This document shows positions 15,922 to 23,171 of a DNA stretch of 32,498 nt, in pieces (within the stretch, counting starts at the first letter, position 1; every line of letters begins with the position of its first letter). The notes below the pieces were generated by a model, which was not told where the DNA came from, searched no databases, and saw only the letters and a program-made list of their open reading frames with translations. Both the position numbers and the translations under genes were made by a program. This stretch comes from an uncultured Clostridia bacterium (GTDB lineage Bacteria > Bacillota > Clostridia > Christensenellales > CAG-917), in contig CAKQMI010000020.1 of NCBI GenBank assembly GCA_934254835.1, forward strand, positions 1-32,498, given 5' to 3'.

Positions 15922-17562
15922 CTATTTGTTGAAACTGTCCTTGAGTCCGACAACTTCGTTGAAGACGGGATTGCCCTTGTCAAAGTTGCTCACAGCCATG
16001 TAATATCCCTGTCTCATAAATTGAAAACGGTCGAAAGCCACGGCGTTTTCGGTGACGAATTTTTCGGCTTTTGCACGAAGAACCGTCTTGGAATTTTTAT
16101 TGACGCGCTCCATAAGATCGCCCTCGACGTCGTTGATGAGATAGTCGAAACGGTTGACCGTAACGTCGGTGCAATCGTTTGCGTTCACCCAGTGAATGAC
16201 GCCCTTGACCTTTATGCCGGCGTTGACACCGCCCGACTTGCTGTCTTCGATATATTTGCACCTGACCTCGGTGACTTGTCCGTTTTCGTCAACGTCACAA
16301 CCGGTGTACTCCACAATGTACGCGCCCTTCAATCTCACCATTCCGCCCGGCTTTAAGCGGAAGTATTTCGCGGGGGGATTTAGCGCAAAGTCGCTGTCCT
16401 CGATATACAGTTCGCGACCAAAGGTCGCGGTGTGAGTGCCTGCTCCCTCTTTGTTGGGATTATTTTCGATTTCGACGTTTTCCGTCGCGCCCTCGGGATA
16501 GTTTTCGATGACGAGTTTCAACGGCTTCAAAACGACCATCGCGCGGGTGGCGTTTTCGTTCAGATTTTCACGGACGCAGTGCTCCAAAAGCGCAATGTCC
16601 ACGATACTGTTCGCCTTTGCGACGCCGATTCGCGAACAGAAATCACGCACGGCTTCGGCGGGATAACCCCTTTCGCGCATACCGCTGAGCGTCGGCATAC
16701 GGGGATCGTTCCACCCCTCGACAATGCCGTCCTCGACAAGCTGACGGAGATAACGTTTGCTCATTACGGTGTGCGTAAGGTTGAGCCTTGCAAACTCGAT
16801 TTGCCTCGGGCGAGGATTGAACCCGCACTTCTCGACGAACCAGTCGTACAACGGACGGTGGTCTTCGAATTCCAGACTGCAACAGCTGTGCGTGATGCCC
16901 TCGATTGCGTCTTCGAGCGGGTGCGCAAAATCGTACATGGGATAAATCACCCACTTCGTGCCCTGTCTGTGGTGGGGTGCTTTCACGATACGGTAAATGA
17001 CGGGATCTCGCATGTTGATATTGTTCGCAGTCATATCGATTTTGGCGCGCAATACCTTTTCGCCGTCGGCGTATTTGCCGTCGCGCATTTCCCTGAAAAG
17101 TTTCAGGTTTTCTTCGATGCTTCTGTCGCGGTACGGACTGTTCACGCCGGGCTCGGTCAAAGTCCCGCGGGTTTTGCTGATTTCTTCCGCCGAAAGGTCG
17201 CAAACGTAGGCAAGCCCTTTTTCGATAAGCCCCTCGGCAAGCGAATACATTTTTTCAAAGTAGTCGGACGCATAATAAAGCGCGTCCCAGTCAAAGCCCA
17301 GCCACCTTATGTCCTCTTGGATACTGTTGACGTACTCGACGTCCTCTTTCGACGGGTTGGTGTCGTCGAAACGCAGGTTGCAGGTGCCGTGATATTTTTC
17401 CTTTATGCCGAAGTTTATGCACACGGCTTTTGCGTGACCGATGTGCAAATACCCGTTCGGCTCGGGCGGGAAACGAGTCTTGATGAAAGTGTGTTTACCG
17501 CTTTTTAAGTCGGTGTCAATGATGTCTTCAATAAAGTTGGTTGGTTTTGCAAATTCTTCCAT
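15922..17562 (-). CDS. glnS: Glutaminyl-tRNA synthetase
   Basis: A class I synthetase that charges tRNA-Gln directly with glutamine. The 546-residue length and motifs fit: PPEPNGYLHIGH (HIGH at 40-43), LRFDDTNPSKE, the HSCCSLEFEDHRPLYDW segment, and VMSKR (266-270) in the context RLNLTHTVMSKR. The C-terminal anticodon-binding beta-barrels are present, ending near NPVFNEVVGLKDSF. An AAGGAG site lies five bases before the ATG. Many Bacillota lack GlnRS and make Gln-tRNA through Glu-tRNA and GatCAB, so its presence marks a lineage with the direct route. It follows the small GNAT-like gene after a terminator-like hairpin, and I see no strong promoter of its own. Confidence 0.97.
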   Translation of the reverse strand: MEEFAKPTNFIEDIIDTDLKSGKHTFIKTRFPPEPNGYLHIGHAKAVCINFGIKEKYHGTCNLRFDDTNPSKEDVEYVNSIQEDIRWLGFDWDALYYASDYFEKMYSLAEGLIEKGLAYVCDLSAEEISKTRGTLTEPGVNSPYRDRSIEENLKLFREMRDGKYADGEKVLRAKIDMTANNINMRDPVIYRIVKAPHHRQGTKWVIYPMYDFAHPLEDAIEGITHSCCSLEFEDHRPLYDWFVEKCGFNPRPRQIEFARLNLTHTVMSKRYLRQLVEDGIVEGWNDPRMPTLSGMRERGYPAEAVRDFCSRIGVAKANSIVDIALLEHCVRENLNENATRAMVVLKPLKLVIENYPEGATENVEIENNPNKEGAGTHTATFGRELYIEDSDFALNPPAKYFRLKPGGMVRLKGAYIVEYTGCDVDENGQVTEVRCKYIEDSKSGGVNAGIKVKGVIHWVNANDCTDVTVNRFDYLINDVEGDLMERVNKNSKTVLRAKAEKFVTENAVAFDRFQFMRQGYYMAVSNFDKGNPVFNEVVGLKDSFNK

Positions 17563-17576
17563 ATATGCTCCTTAAT

Positions 17577-17606
17577 GGAAAAATCGACGCTTTATACGCC
17601 GATTTT
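17577..17606 (-). terminator. Terminator or attenuator hairpin between GNAT-like gene and glnS
   Basis: A 10-bp stem with one G-T wobble, using plus-strand bases 17580-17589 and 17597-17606 and a seven-base loop. Five T end the stem on the minus strand. It lies directly before the glnS ribosome site, so it may reduce read-through into glnS. Confidence 0.6.
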
Positions 17607-17612
17607 AGTCGG

Positions 17613-18005
17613 TTAATTATCGATTTGGTGATGCCCGCCACAAGTTGACGGGAAAACAACGTCACGTGCGGACACTGCCATCAAGTCCCCGTGCATCTTG
17701 AACCCGAATTTTTCAAGCCTTTCGTCCGGCTCGCAAAGAATGGTGACGTCGGTCATCGACAGCTTGAACAAAATCGTCCTGAAAAAGAAATCGGACACGG
17801 ACGGATCCTCCGCCTTGTCTTTTGCGACGTCGAAGGACACGATAAGCACGCCTTCGTCGCGAAGCGTCATTTTGCAAACTCCGATGCCCTCGTCGTCGTC
17901 GAAAAGCACGGCGTTTATCCCGCTTGTGTTACTGCCCGCAACGCCTGCTCGGTCGTAAATTCTCAATAATTCATCGTCGTTGTCAACGTAATTGACGGTC
18001 AACAT
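17613..18005 (-). CDS. Small protein with GNAT-like C-terminus, function unknown
   Basis: A 130-residue protein. The alternation of strands and helices, and the EKFGFKMHGDL segment near residues 98-108, resemble the end of a GNAT acetyltransferase domain. The acetyl-CoA-binding Q/RxxGxG/A loop is not recognisable, so it may be inactive or only distantly related. It ends with a Cys/His-containing FPSTCGGHH tail. An in-frame ATG at 18104 would add 33 residues, but the promoter at 18042-18070 lies within that extension, so the ATG at 18005 is chosen. Its ribosome site is weak: AAGGA is about 15 bases away. A terminator-like hairpin at 17577-17606 follows it. Confidence 0.65.
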   Translation of the reverse strand: MLTVNYVDNDDELLRIYDRAGVAGSNTSGINAVLFDDDEGIGVCKMTLRDEGVLIVSFDVAKDKAEDPSVSDFFFRTILFKLSMTDVTILCEPDERLEKFGFKMHGDLMAVSARDVVFPSTCGGHHQIDN

Positions 18006-18041
18006 AATAAAGTTTTTTATTCCTTTTTCGTATTTTTTATT

Positions 18042-18070
18042 ATTATATAAGTTATTTATATCAAAGTCAA
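18042..18070 (-). promoter_or_regulatory. Promoter of the small GNAT-like gene
   Basis: On the minus strand, TTGACT (18065-18070), a 17-bp spacer and TATAAT (18042-18047). This near-consensus promoter excludes an upstream start for the gene at 17613-18005. Confidence 0.78.
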
Positions 18071-18120
18071 ACAATCTTTTGGTATTAGCGGGCGAGGACG
18101 GCATTTTTGCCGTTATTTTC

Positions 18121-18150
18121 TTTACATTTTTCGGCGATTTGTGTTATTAT
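18121..18150 (+). promoter_or_regulatory. Promoter of the short-chain dehydrogenase gene
   Basis: TTTACA (18121-18126), an 18-bp spacer and TATTAT (18145-18150). The expected transcript start near 18157 leaves a 20-base leader with a GGAG site before the ATG at 18179. Confidence 0.6.
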
Positions 18151-18178
18151 TGTTGTATCAAAATTTTTGGAGATTATT

Positions 18179-18952
18179 ATGATTACCGGTAAAAAAATCG
18201 TACTGACCGGCGCAAACAGCGGTATTGGTCTTGAAACGCTCAAACTTCTTGCGCAAGGCAACAACAAAATCCTTGCCGTCGACCTCAATACGGACGTCAT
18301 CTCGACTTTCGACCAAAGCAAGGTCTTCCCCATGCAATGCGACGTAGGATTTAAGGAAGGCGTGGACAAAATTTTTGAGGTCGCCAAAGAAAAACTCGGC
18401 ACCATCGATATTTTTTACGCCAACGCGGGCTTCCCTTATTACGAGCAGTACAACTACGCCGACTGGGATCGCGTCAACAGAATGTTTCAGGTCAATACGG
18501 TGTCTCCGATGTACACCTACGGCAAATATCTTGAGTTTTTGAAGGGACGCGACGGACACTTCTGCATCACCGTTTCGGCAATCGGACAAATGGCTATGCC
18601 AGGCTTTTGCGTATATTCGGCGTCGAAGTTCGGCACGCAAGGCTTCCAACAGGGATTGCGCCTCGAAATGCCCCAAAACGTCACGATGACTTGTCTGTAC
18701 CCCGTCGCCACCGACACCAACTTCTTCAAAACCGCCAACCCCAAAGAGTTCAAAAAACCTTTCCCCGTACAAAGCCCCGCGCACGTCGCAAAGAAAATGG
18801 TCAAAGGTATCGAGCGCAAGAAGAAGTACGTTTATCCCTGCGGATTGTTCACGCTGTCCAGATTTTTGTTTGCAATCTGCCCGCCCATCAAGACAATTTA
18901 TTGGAAAATGGAAACCAAAAAATTGAAAGACTTCATCAAAAACAACAAGTAA
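18179..18952 (+). CDS. Short-chain dehydrogenase/reductase (SDR)
   Basis: A 257-residue NAD(P)-dependent oxidoreductase of the classical SDR fold. The cofactor motif TGANSGIG is at residues 10-17, the NAG motif at 82-84, catalytic Ser133 in ITVSAIG, and Tyr146-x-x-x-Lys150 in CVYSASK. Asp35 (AVDLN) after the second strand suggests NAD preference. The C-terminal ~40 residues are basic with a hydrophobic stretch, so membrane association is possible. The substrate cannot be told from sequence. The start at 18179 has GGAG seven bases upstream, and an in-frame ATG at 18107 lies upstream of the promoter. It is a single-gene unit with its own terminator at 18969-18993. Confidence 0.92.
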   Translation: MITGKKIVLTGANSGIGLETLKLLAQGNNKILAVDLNTDVISTFDQSKVFPMQCDVGFKEGVDKIFEVAKEKLGTIDIFYANAGFPYYEQYNYADWDRVNRMFQVNTVSPMYTYGKYLEFLKGRDGHFCITVSAIGQMAMPGFCVYSASKFGTQGFQQGLRLEMPQNVTMTCLYPVATDTNFFKTANPKEFKKPFPVQSPAHVAKKMVKGIERKKKYVYPCGLFTLSRFLFAICPPIKTIYWKMETKKLKDFIKNNK

Positions 18953-18968
18953 TTTCTTTTACCGTTCC

Positions 18969-18993
18969 GCCCCGCGTCAAGCGGGGCTTTTTT
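18969..18993 (+). terminator. Terminator of the SDR gene
   Basis: Stem GCCCCGC (18969-18975) with GCGGGGC (18981-18987), a five-base loop, then six T (18988-18993). Confidence 0.92.
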
Positions 18994-18995
18994 GT

Positions 18996-19077
18996 GCCTT
19001 ACGGCGTGATGTTTGCCTTTCTGCAAGTGATGAGCCTGTGGCGTGATGTGCCTTCGGCGCGATGAAGCCTTACGGCG
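18996..19077. repeat. Array of miniature hairpins with GTGATG spacers
   Basis: Five short palindromes: GCCTTACGGC (18996-19005), TTGC/GCAA (19013-19026), GCCTGTGGC (19034-19042), GCCTTCGGC (19050-19058) and GCCTTACGGC (19067-19076). They are separated by GTGATG at 19006-19011, 19027-19032 and 19043-19048, and by a degenerate GCGATGAA at 19059-19066. The period is about 16 bases. The first and last hairpins are identical. The array begins three bases after the SDR terminator and ends at the alanine racemase stop codon (19078-19080). Confidence 0.8.
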
Positions 19078-20154
19078 TTACGGATTTTTATAAACTCTTT
19101 TCACCCTTTCCGACACGCCCGTCAAAATTTCGTAAGGAACGGTGTCGGCGCGACGAGCAACTTCCGTCACGGTGATTTCGTCGCCGAAGATTACGACCTC
19201 GTCCATAACTTTTGCGTCGACGTCCGTCAGGTCAACGGCGACGCTGTCCATCGACACACGCCCCACGATTTTCAAGAATTTGCCCTTGTAAAAAACCCTG
19301 CCCTTGTTCGACAAGGCGCGCGGAAGTCCGTCGGCGTACCCTATCGAAATTATCGCGACGCGCATATCGTTTTTTGCAAAATATCCGCACGAATACCCGA
19401 CGAAGTCGCCCCTTTTCACGCTACTTATCTGGATTATCGTAGCAAAAAGCGTCATCACCGGGAAAAGCGTCGTTTTGTCGCCCGCAACGGGATTTACGCC
19501 GTACAACGCAATCCCCACTCGCGCTCCGTCGAAAAATCCGCCGTACTTGATTATCCCCGCGCTGTTTTCGGCATAAAACGGGACGGGCTTTTCGTTTTTC
19601 ACGACTTTTTCGATTTCCTTGAAACACCTTATCTGCGCCTCGGTGACGCGCCGTGACGTCGTGTCGTCGCCGTCCGCCGACGAAAGATGAGTGAAAATTC
19701 CCACGGCGTTCAGACTTTTCACGGCGCATAGAATTTCGTCGATTTTTGAAAATCCCAGCCTGTTCATGCCCGTATTGACTTTTATATACACGGGCAAATC
19801 GTGCTTTTTTGCAAGCGAGAACGTGTTTTCGTCATAGACGAGCGGGCGGACGTCGATTTCCTTTGCAAGACGAAAATCTTCGCAAAGTCCCAAAATCGCA
19901 ATCTCGCCGTTCACCCCGCACTTTCTCAGGCTTTCCGCCTCGTACACCCCCGCCACCGCAAACTTTTTGCACCCGCAGTTTTCCAAAGTTTTTGCGACTT
20001 GCCGTGCGCCGTGTCCGTAGGCGTCGGCTTTCACGACGGCGAAAATATCGGCGCATTTTTCCGTCACCGTTTCAAAGTTTTTTTTGAGCCGAGTTAAATC
20101 GACCTCCGCGCGACATCTGTCCGTGTCTCCGTCCCCCTTTTCGGTTTTGTCCAG
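19078..20154 (-). CDS. alr: Alanine racemase; no ordinary start codon in frame
   Basis: A PLP enzyme that interconverts L- and D-alanine for peptidoglycan. The conserved body is complete: N-terminal RAEVDLTRLKKNF, PLP lysine in VVKADAYGHGA (near 20030), NTGMNRLGF, the tyrosine segment VGYSCGYF (near 19390), GYADGLPR, GRVSMDS and a normal C-terminus YEILTGVSERVKRVY. The start is the problem. No ATG, GTG or TTG lies in frame between the conserved N-terminus and well inside the divergent gene that starts at 20233. An ATG at 20114-20116, ten bases after a GGAG, would give a typical N-terminus but is one base out of frame. The 5' end given here is an in-frame CTG and is only a placeholder. A one-base assembly error or a real frameshift in the CGCGCG stretch near 20107 is likely. 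Confidence 0.85.
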   Translation of the reverse strand: MDKTEKGDGDTDRCRAEVDLTRLKKNFETVTEKCADIFAVVKADAYGHGARQVAKTLENCGCKKFAVAGVYEAESLRKCGVNGEIAILGLCEDFRLAKEIDVRPLVYDENTFSLAKKHDLPVYIKVNTGMNRLGFSKIDEILCAVKSLNAVGIFTHLSSADGDDTTSRRVTEAQIRCFKEIEKVVKNEKPVPFYAENSAGIIKYGGFFDGARVGIALYGVNPVAGDKTTLFPVMTLFATIIQISSVKRGDFVGYSCGYFAKNDMRVAIISIGYADGLPRALSNKGRVFYKGKFLKIVGRVSMDSVAVDLTDVDAKVMDEVVIFGDEITVTEVARRADTVPYEILTGVSERVKRVYKNP

Positions 20155-20197
20155 TATATGATTTTGCCCGTCCCCGCGTGAGCAATCCCCCGCGCAG

Positions 20198-20226
20198 TTG
20201 ACTACAAATAAAAAATGGATTAAAAT
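20198..20226 (+). promoter_or_regulatory. Promoter of the 20233 gene, apparently giving a leaderless mRNA
   Basis: TTGACT (20198-20203), a 17-bp spacer and TAAAAT (20221-20226). The ATG at 20233 is six bases beyond the -10 box, which is where transcription should start. No ribosome site precedes it. Confidence 0.6.
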
Positions 20227-20232
20227 ATCGAT

Positions 20233-20838
20233 ATGATAAAAATCATTGACAGCGGTTACGGCGTGAGGCTTTCGTACGAGGACAAGGACGTCTTCAACCA
20301 CACCGCGCTGGTGCCGTTTATTAAATCCGTAAAGTGCAAAGAAAAGTTTTTTGTGAAAGACAAAAAAATCTTGGCGCGGTTCGACGTGGACGGGGAGTTT
20401 TCCTTGCCCGAAGTCCGCGTGGCGTCGTGCTCGATAAAGTCGGCGCACATCGATTTTTCGGGTTATGACGGCGCAATAAAAATTTCCGTCGTCGAGGAAG
20501 AAAACCGACTGGCATTGCATTTTTCGGACGCGCCGTTCGACAGTATGAAACTCACCTTTTTGACGCCGACGGGACAAACGATAAAGTTTTCGGGCAAGGA
20601 AATTTCGGGCGGTGTTTCAGACAATCTCTGCTCCGCAAGCGCCACGATTTTTGACAAAATAAAAGGCGGACTAAAAGACAAGATTCACTTTGAAAACGAG
20701 TGTTCGCTCGTGCTCCCGGACGGCAGGCGATACGTCTTCGATACCGACGGTCTCGTCACCGTCGATTACACAAAAAAAGCGCTTGTCTTCGTCTATTTTC
20801 AGCATATTCCAAAAACCATATATTTTTACAAGATTTGA
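20233..20838 (+). CDS. Protein of unknown function, beta-rich
   Basis: A 201-residue soluble protein that I do not recognise with confidence. It is rich in predicted beta-strands alternating with Asp/Lys turns, and has no signal peptide or membrane helix. The DSGYGVRLSYEDKDVFNHT opening and the later SMKLTFLTPTGQTIKFSG segment faintly recall the N-terminal beta-sandwich of GH31-type glycoside hydrolases. The catalytic barrel is absent, and this resemblance is only a guess. The gene starts almost exactly at the predicted transcription start and lacks a ribosome site. nagA follows after 18 bp with its own AAAGGGG site, so the two are probably cotranscribed, hinting at sugar metabolism. It diverges from alr. 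Confidence 0.65.
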   Translation: MIKIIDSGYGVRLSYEDKDVFNHTALVPFIKSVKCKEKFFVKDKKILARFDVDGEFSLPEVRVASCSIKSAHIDFSGYDGAIKISVVEEENRLALHFSDAPFDSMKLTFLTPTGQTIKFSGKEISGGVSDNLCSASATIFDKIKGGLKDKIHFENECSLVLPDGRRYVFDTDGLVTVDYTKKALVFVYFQHIPKTIYFYKI

Positions 20839-20856
20839 TAGAAAAAGGGGTTTATT

Positions 20857-21984
20857 ATGACAATTCAAAACGTAAAGTTCATATTTGGCGGAAATATCAG
20901 TGACGACGCTTTTGACGTCGCCTTTGATGACGGCAAGATAACAAGCATCGAAAAATCTTGTTGCTTGCACTCGTCACGCTACGTCACGTTGCCGTACATC
21001 GACGTCCACACGCACGGCGCGGTGACGCACGACGTCACGGAACTTACAAACGAAGCCTTGTCAAAAATCGGCGATTATCTTTTGTCAAACGGTATCGGAG
21101 CATACCTTCCGACTTTTGTCGCAACCCCTCTTTCGACGCTCGAAATGCACTTTGAAAAACTCAGGAAACTTTCACCCTCGGGCGCAAAAATCTTGGGCGC
21201 GCATATCGAAGGACCTTTTATAAGCGTTGCCAAAAAAGGCGCTCAACCGCTTGAAAATATTTCAACGGTTTTCGACGAAAAAGACGCCGAATTTTTCAGG
21301 CGCAACGCGGACGTTTTGAAGGTGGTGACGCTTTGTCCCGCAACGAAAAACGCCGTGTCGCTGGTCAAGGCAATCGTCCAAAACGGCATAAAGGCGCAGG
21401 CGGGACACGACGACAGCATCGACGACCAAATCGTCGCCTGCAAAGACGCGGGGCTTGACGGCGCAACGCACATTTACTGCGCTTCAAGCGGGTTCCGTCG
21501 CGTGAGCGGACAAATCAAAAAGCACCTCGGACTCAACGAATGTGCAATGTATTTCGACGATATGTACGTCGAGGTCATCGCCGACGACGTCCACATCAGC
21601 GAAAACCTTTTCAAATTCATTTATAAATGCAAGGGATACGAAAAAATTATGCTCGTGTCGGACGCTCTTGCCCCGTGCGGTGCGCCTGTCGGCGAGTATG
21701 TTTTGGGCGATAACACCCCCGTCGTGTCGGACGGCTCCGCGGTGTATCTTCGTGACAAATCCGCGCTTGCGGGAAGCACAACGAACATTGCGAAAATGGT
21801 GGAAATCGTCACGTCGTACGGCGTCCCCTTGGAAAAAGCCGTTTACCTTGTCACCGAAACGCCGAGGCGGTACTTGAACCTTGCGGTATCGCCCCTGAAA
21901 GTCGGCTCCGACGCCTCGTTCAACGTTGTGGACGGCGCGGGAAAAGTCGTCGAAATCTATACAAACGGCAAAAAAATCAAATAA
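20857..21984 (+). CDS. nagA: N-acetylglucosamine-6-phosphate deacetylase
   Basis: An amidohydrolase that removes acetate from GlcNAc-6-P, feeding amino sugars into glycolysis or wall synthesis. The protein has 375 residues. Metal and catalytic positions are visible: His51-Thr-His53 (DVHTHG), Glu118 in HIEGPF, His184 in AGHDDS, His205 in GATHIY, His246 in IADDVHIS and the catalytic Asp269 in LVSDALAP. LAGSTTNIAK follows. Some family positions deviate: GATHIYCASSGFRR replaces the usual THLFNAM, and GHDDSID replaces GHTxA. The substrate may therefore be a related N-acetyl-amino-sugar phosphate. An AAAGGGG site lies seven bases before the ATG. I see no clear terminator behind it. Confidence 0.88.
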   Translation: MTIQNVKFIFGGNISDDAFDVAFDDGKITSIEKSCCLHSSRYVTLPYIDVHTHGAVTHDVTELTNEALSKIGDYLLSNGIGAYLPTFVATPLSTLEMHFEKLRKLSPSGAKILGAHIEGPFISVAKKGAQPLENISTVFDEKDAEFFRRNADVLKVVTLCPATKNAVSLVKAIVQNGIKAQAGHDDSIDDQIVACKDAGLDGATHIYCASSGFRRVSGQIKKHLGLNECAMYFDDMYVEVIADDVHISENLFKFIYKCKGYEKIMLVSDALAPCGAPVGEYVLGDNTPVVSDGSAVYLRDKSALAGSTTNIAKMVEIVTSYGVPLEKAVYLVTETPRRYLNLAVSPLKVGSDASFNVVDGAGKVVEIYTNGKKIK

Positions 21985-22051
21985 TTCTGCAAAATTTTGG
22001 AATTTTCCCCGAAAAAATCGGCGAGTTTTGTCGATTTGTTGAAAAAGAGTA

Positions 22052-22080
22052 TTTACACCGCACTATTTTTAATGTACAAT
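22052..22080 (+). promoter_or_regulatory. Promoter of the D-2-hydroxyacid dehydrogenase gene
   Basis: TTTACA (22052-22057), a 17-bp spacer and TACAAT (22075-22080). The ATG is at 22126, so the leader is about 40 bases and contains TTGGAGG. Confidence 0.75.
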
Positions 22081-22125
22081 TAAAATGACGTAGTTTGTGA
22101 AATGCTTGCGTCTTTGGAGGAAAAT

Positions 22126-23088
22126 ATGAAAATCGTTATTCTGGACGGATTTACCGAAAACCCCGGCGACCTTTCGTGGGACGGTTTCAGCCACCTCGGC
22201 GAACTCACCGTATACGACAGAACGCCCGACGATTTTGACACGGTAGTCAAGCGTATCGGCGACAATCAGGCGGTCATCGTCAACAAGGTGAAAATCACCA
22301 AAGAAATTTTGGACGCCTGTCCGAATATCGAATATATCGGCGTGCTTGCCACGGGCTACAACGTCGTGGACACCGTTGCGTGCGCCGAAAGAGGAATCCC
22401 CGTGTGCAACGTCCCGACCTACGGCACGTCGGCAGTCGCGCAGTTTACCTTTGCGCTTATCCTCGAATGTTGCCACCACGTTGGACACCACAGCGACGCC
22501 GTCAAGCAAGGCAAGTGGACTAATTCCAAAGATTTTTGTTTCTGGGACTACCCCTTGACCGAGCTGAAAGGCAAGATTTTGGGACTTGTCGGCTACGGCA
22601 GAATCGGGCGCACCGTCGGCACGATTGCAAAGGCTTTCGGCATGGACGTGCTCGTTTATGACAAACTTATGTCGCTGGACAACGAGATTATCGAATACAC
22701 CGACCTCCCCGATTTGTACGCGCGCGCCGACTTCGTGTCACTGCACTGCCCGCTCACAGCCGACAACGAAAAAATGCTGAATAAGCACGCTTTCGACGCA
22801 ATGAAAGACGGCGTCGTCATCATCAATACTTCGCGCGGTGGACTTATCGACGAGCAAGACCTCAAAGACGCGCTCGATTCGGGCAAAGTCGCGTTTGCGG
22901 CGGTTGACGTCGTTTCCGAGGAGCCCATAAAAACCGACAATCCGCTAATGAGTGCAAAAAATTGCATCATCACCCCGCACATCGCCTGGGCACCGAAGGA
23001 GTCAAGAAAACGCCTGATGGACACCGCGGTTATGAACCTGTTGTCCTTCCTCGACGGCGAGCCCATCAACGTCGTGAATTTCAGATAA
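22126..23088 (+). CDS. D-2-hydroxyacid dehydrogenase (NAD-dependent)
   Basis: A 320-residue oxidoreductase of the D-isomer-specific 2-hydroxyacid family. It has a flavodoxin-like catalytic domain split around an NAD-binding Rossmann domain. The dinucleotide motif GYGRIG is at 156-161. The catalytic triad is Arg237 (NTSRGGLID), Glu266 (SEEP) and His285 (TPHIAWAP). Glycerate, hydroxypyruvate or another 2-keto acid is the likely substrate, but this cannot be fixed from sequence. An in-frame ATG at 22102 exists, but TTGGAGG sits between it and the ATG at 22126, five bases before the latter. It is a monocistronic unit with the promoter at 22052-22080 and the terminator at 23107-23134. Confidence 0.93.
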   Translation: MKIVILDGFTENPGDLSWDGFSHLGELTVYDRTPDDFDTVVKRIGDNQAVIVNKVKITKEILDACPNIEYIGVLATGYNVVDTVACAERGIPVCNVPTYGTSAVAQFTFALILECCHHVGHHSDAVKQGKWTNSKDFCFWDYPLTELKGKILGLVGYGRIGRTVGTIAKAFGMDVLVYDKLMSLDNEIIEYTDLPDLYARADFVSLHCPLTADNEKMLNKHAFDAMKDGVVIINTSRGGLIDEQDLKDALDSGKVAFAAVDVVSEEPIKTDNPLMSAKNCIITPHIAWAPKESRKRLMDTAVMNLLSFLDGEPINVVNFR

Positions 23089-23106
23089 AGCATTTTTCCA
23101 ATAAAC

Positions 23107-23134
23107 AAAAAACCGCCGTTGTACGGCGGTTTTT
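23107..23134. terminator. Bidirectional terminator between the dehydrogenase and serS
   Basis: Stem CCGCCG (23113-23118) with CGGCGG (23124-23129) and a three-base loop, flanked by A and T tracts. It serves both convergent genes. The right half is followed by an exact tandem copy of a 13-base segment (23128-23140 and 23141-23153). Confidence 0.88.
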
Positions 23135-23171
23135 CTATGCGGTTTTTCTATGCGCTTTTGTTTGTTTTTTA

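Noticed and set aside
16432..17508. Long plus-strand open frame antisense to glnS
   Set aside because: glnS is certain from HIGH and MSKR motifs. The antisense frame has no family resemblance.
20233..20577. N-terminal extension of alr into the divergent gene
   Set aside because: The translated extension resembles no Alr N-terminus and is antisense to a gene with its own promoter.
21985..22051. Terminator behind nagA
   Set aside because: AT-rich sequence with only short imperfect stems and no GC-rich hairpin followed by a T run.
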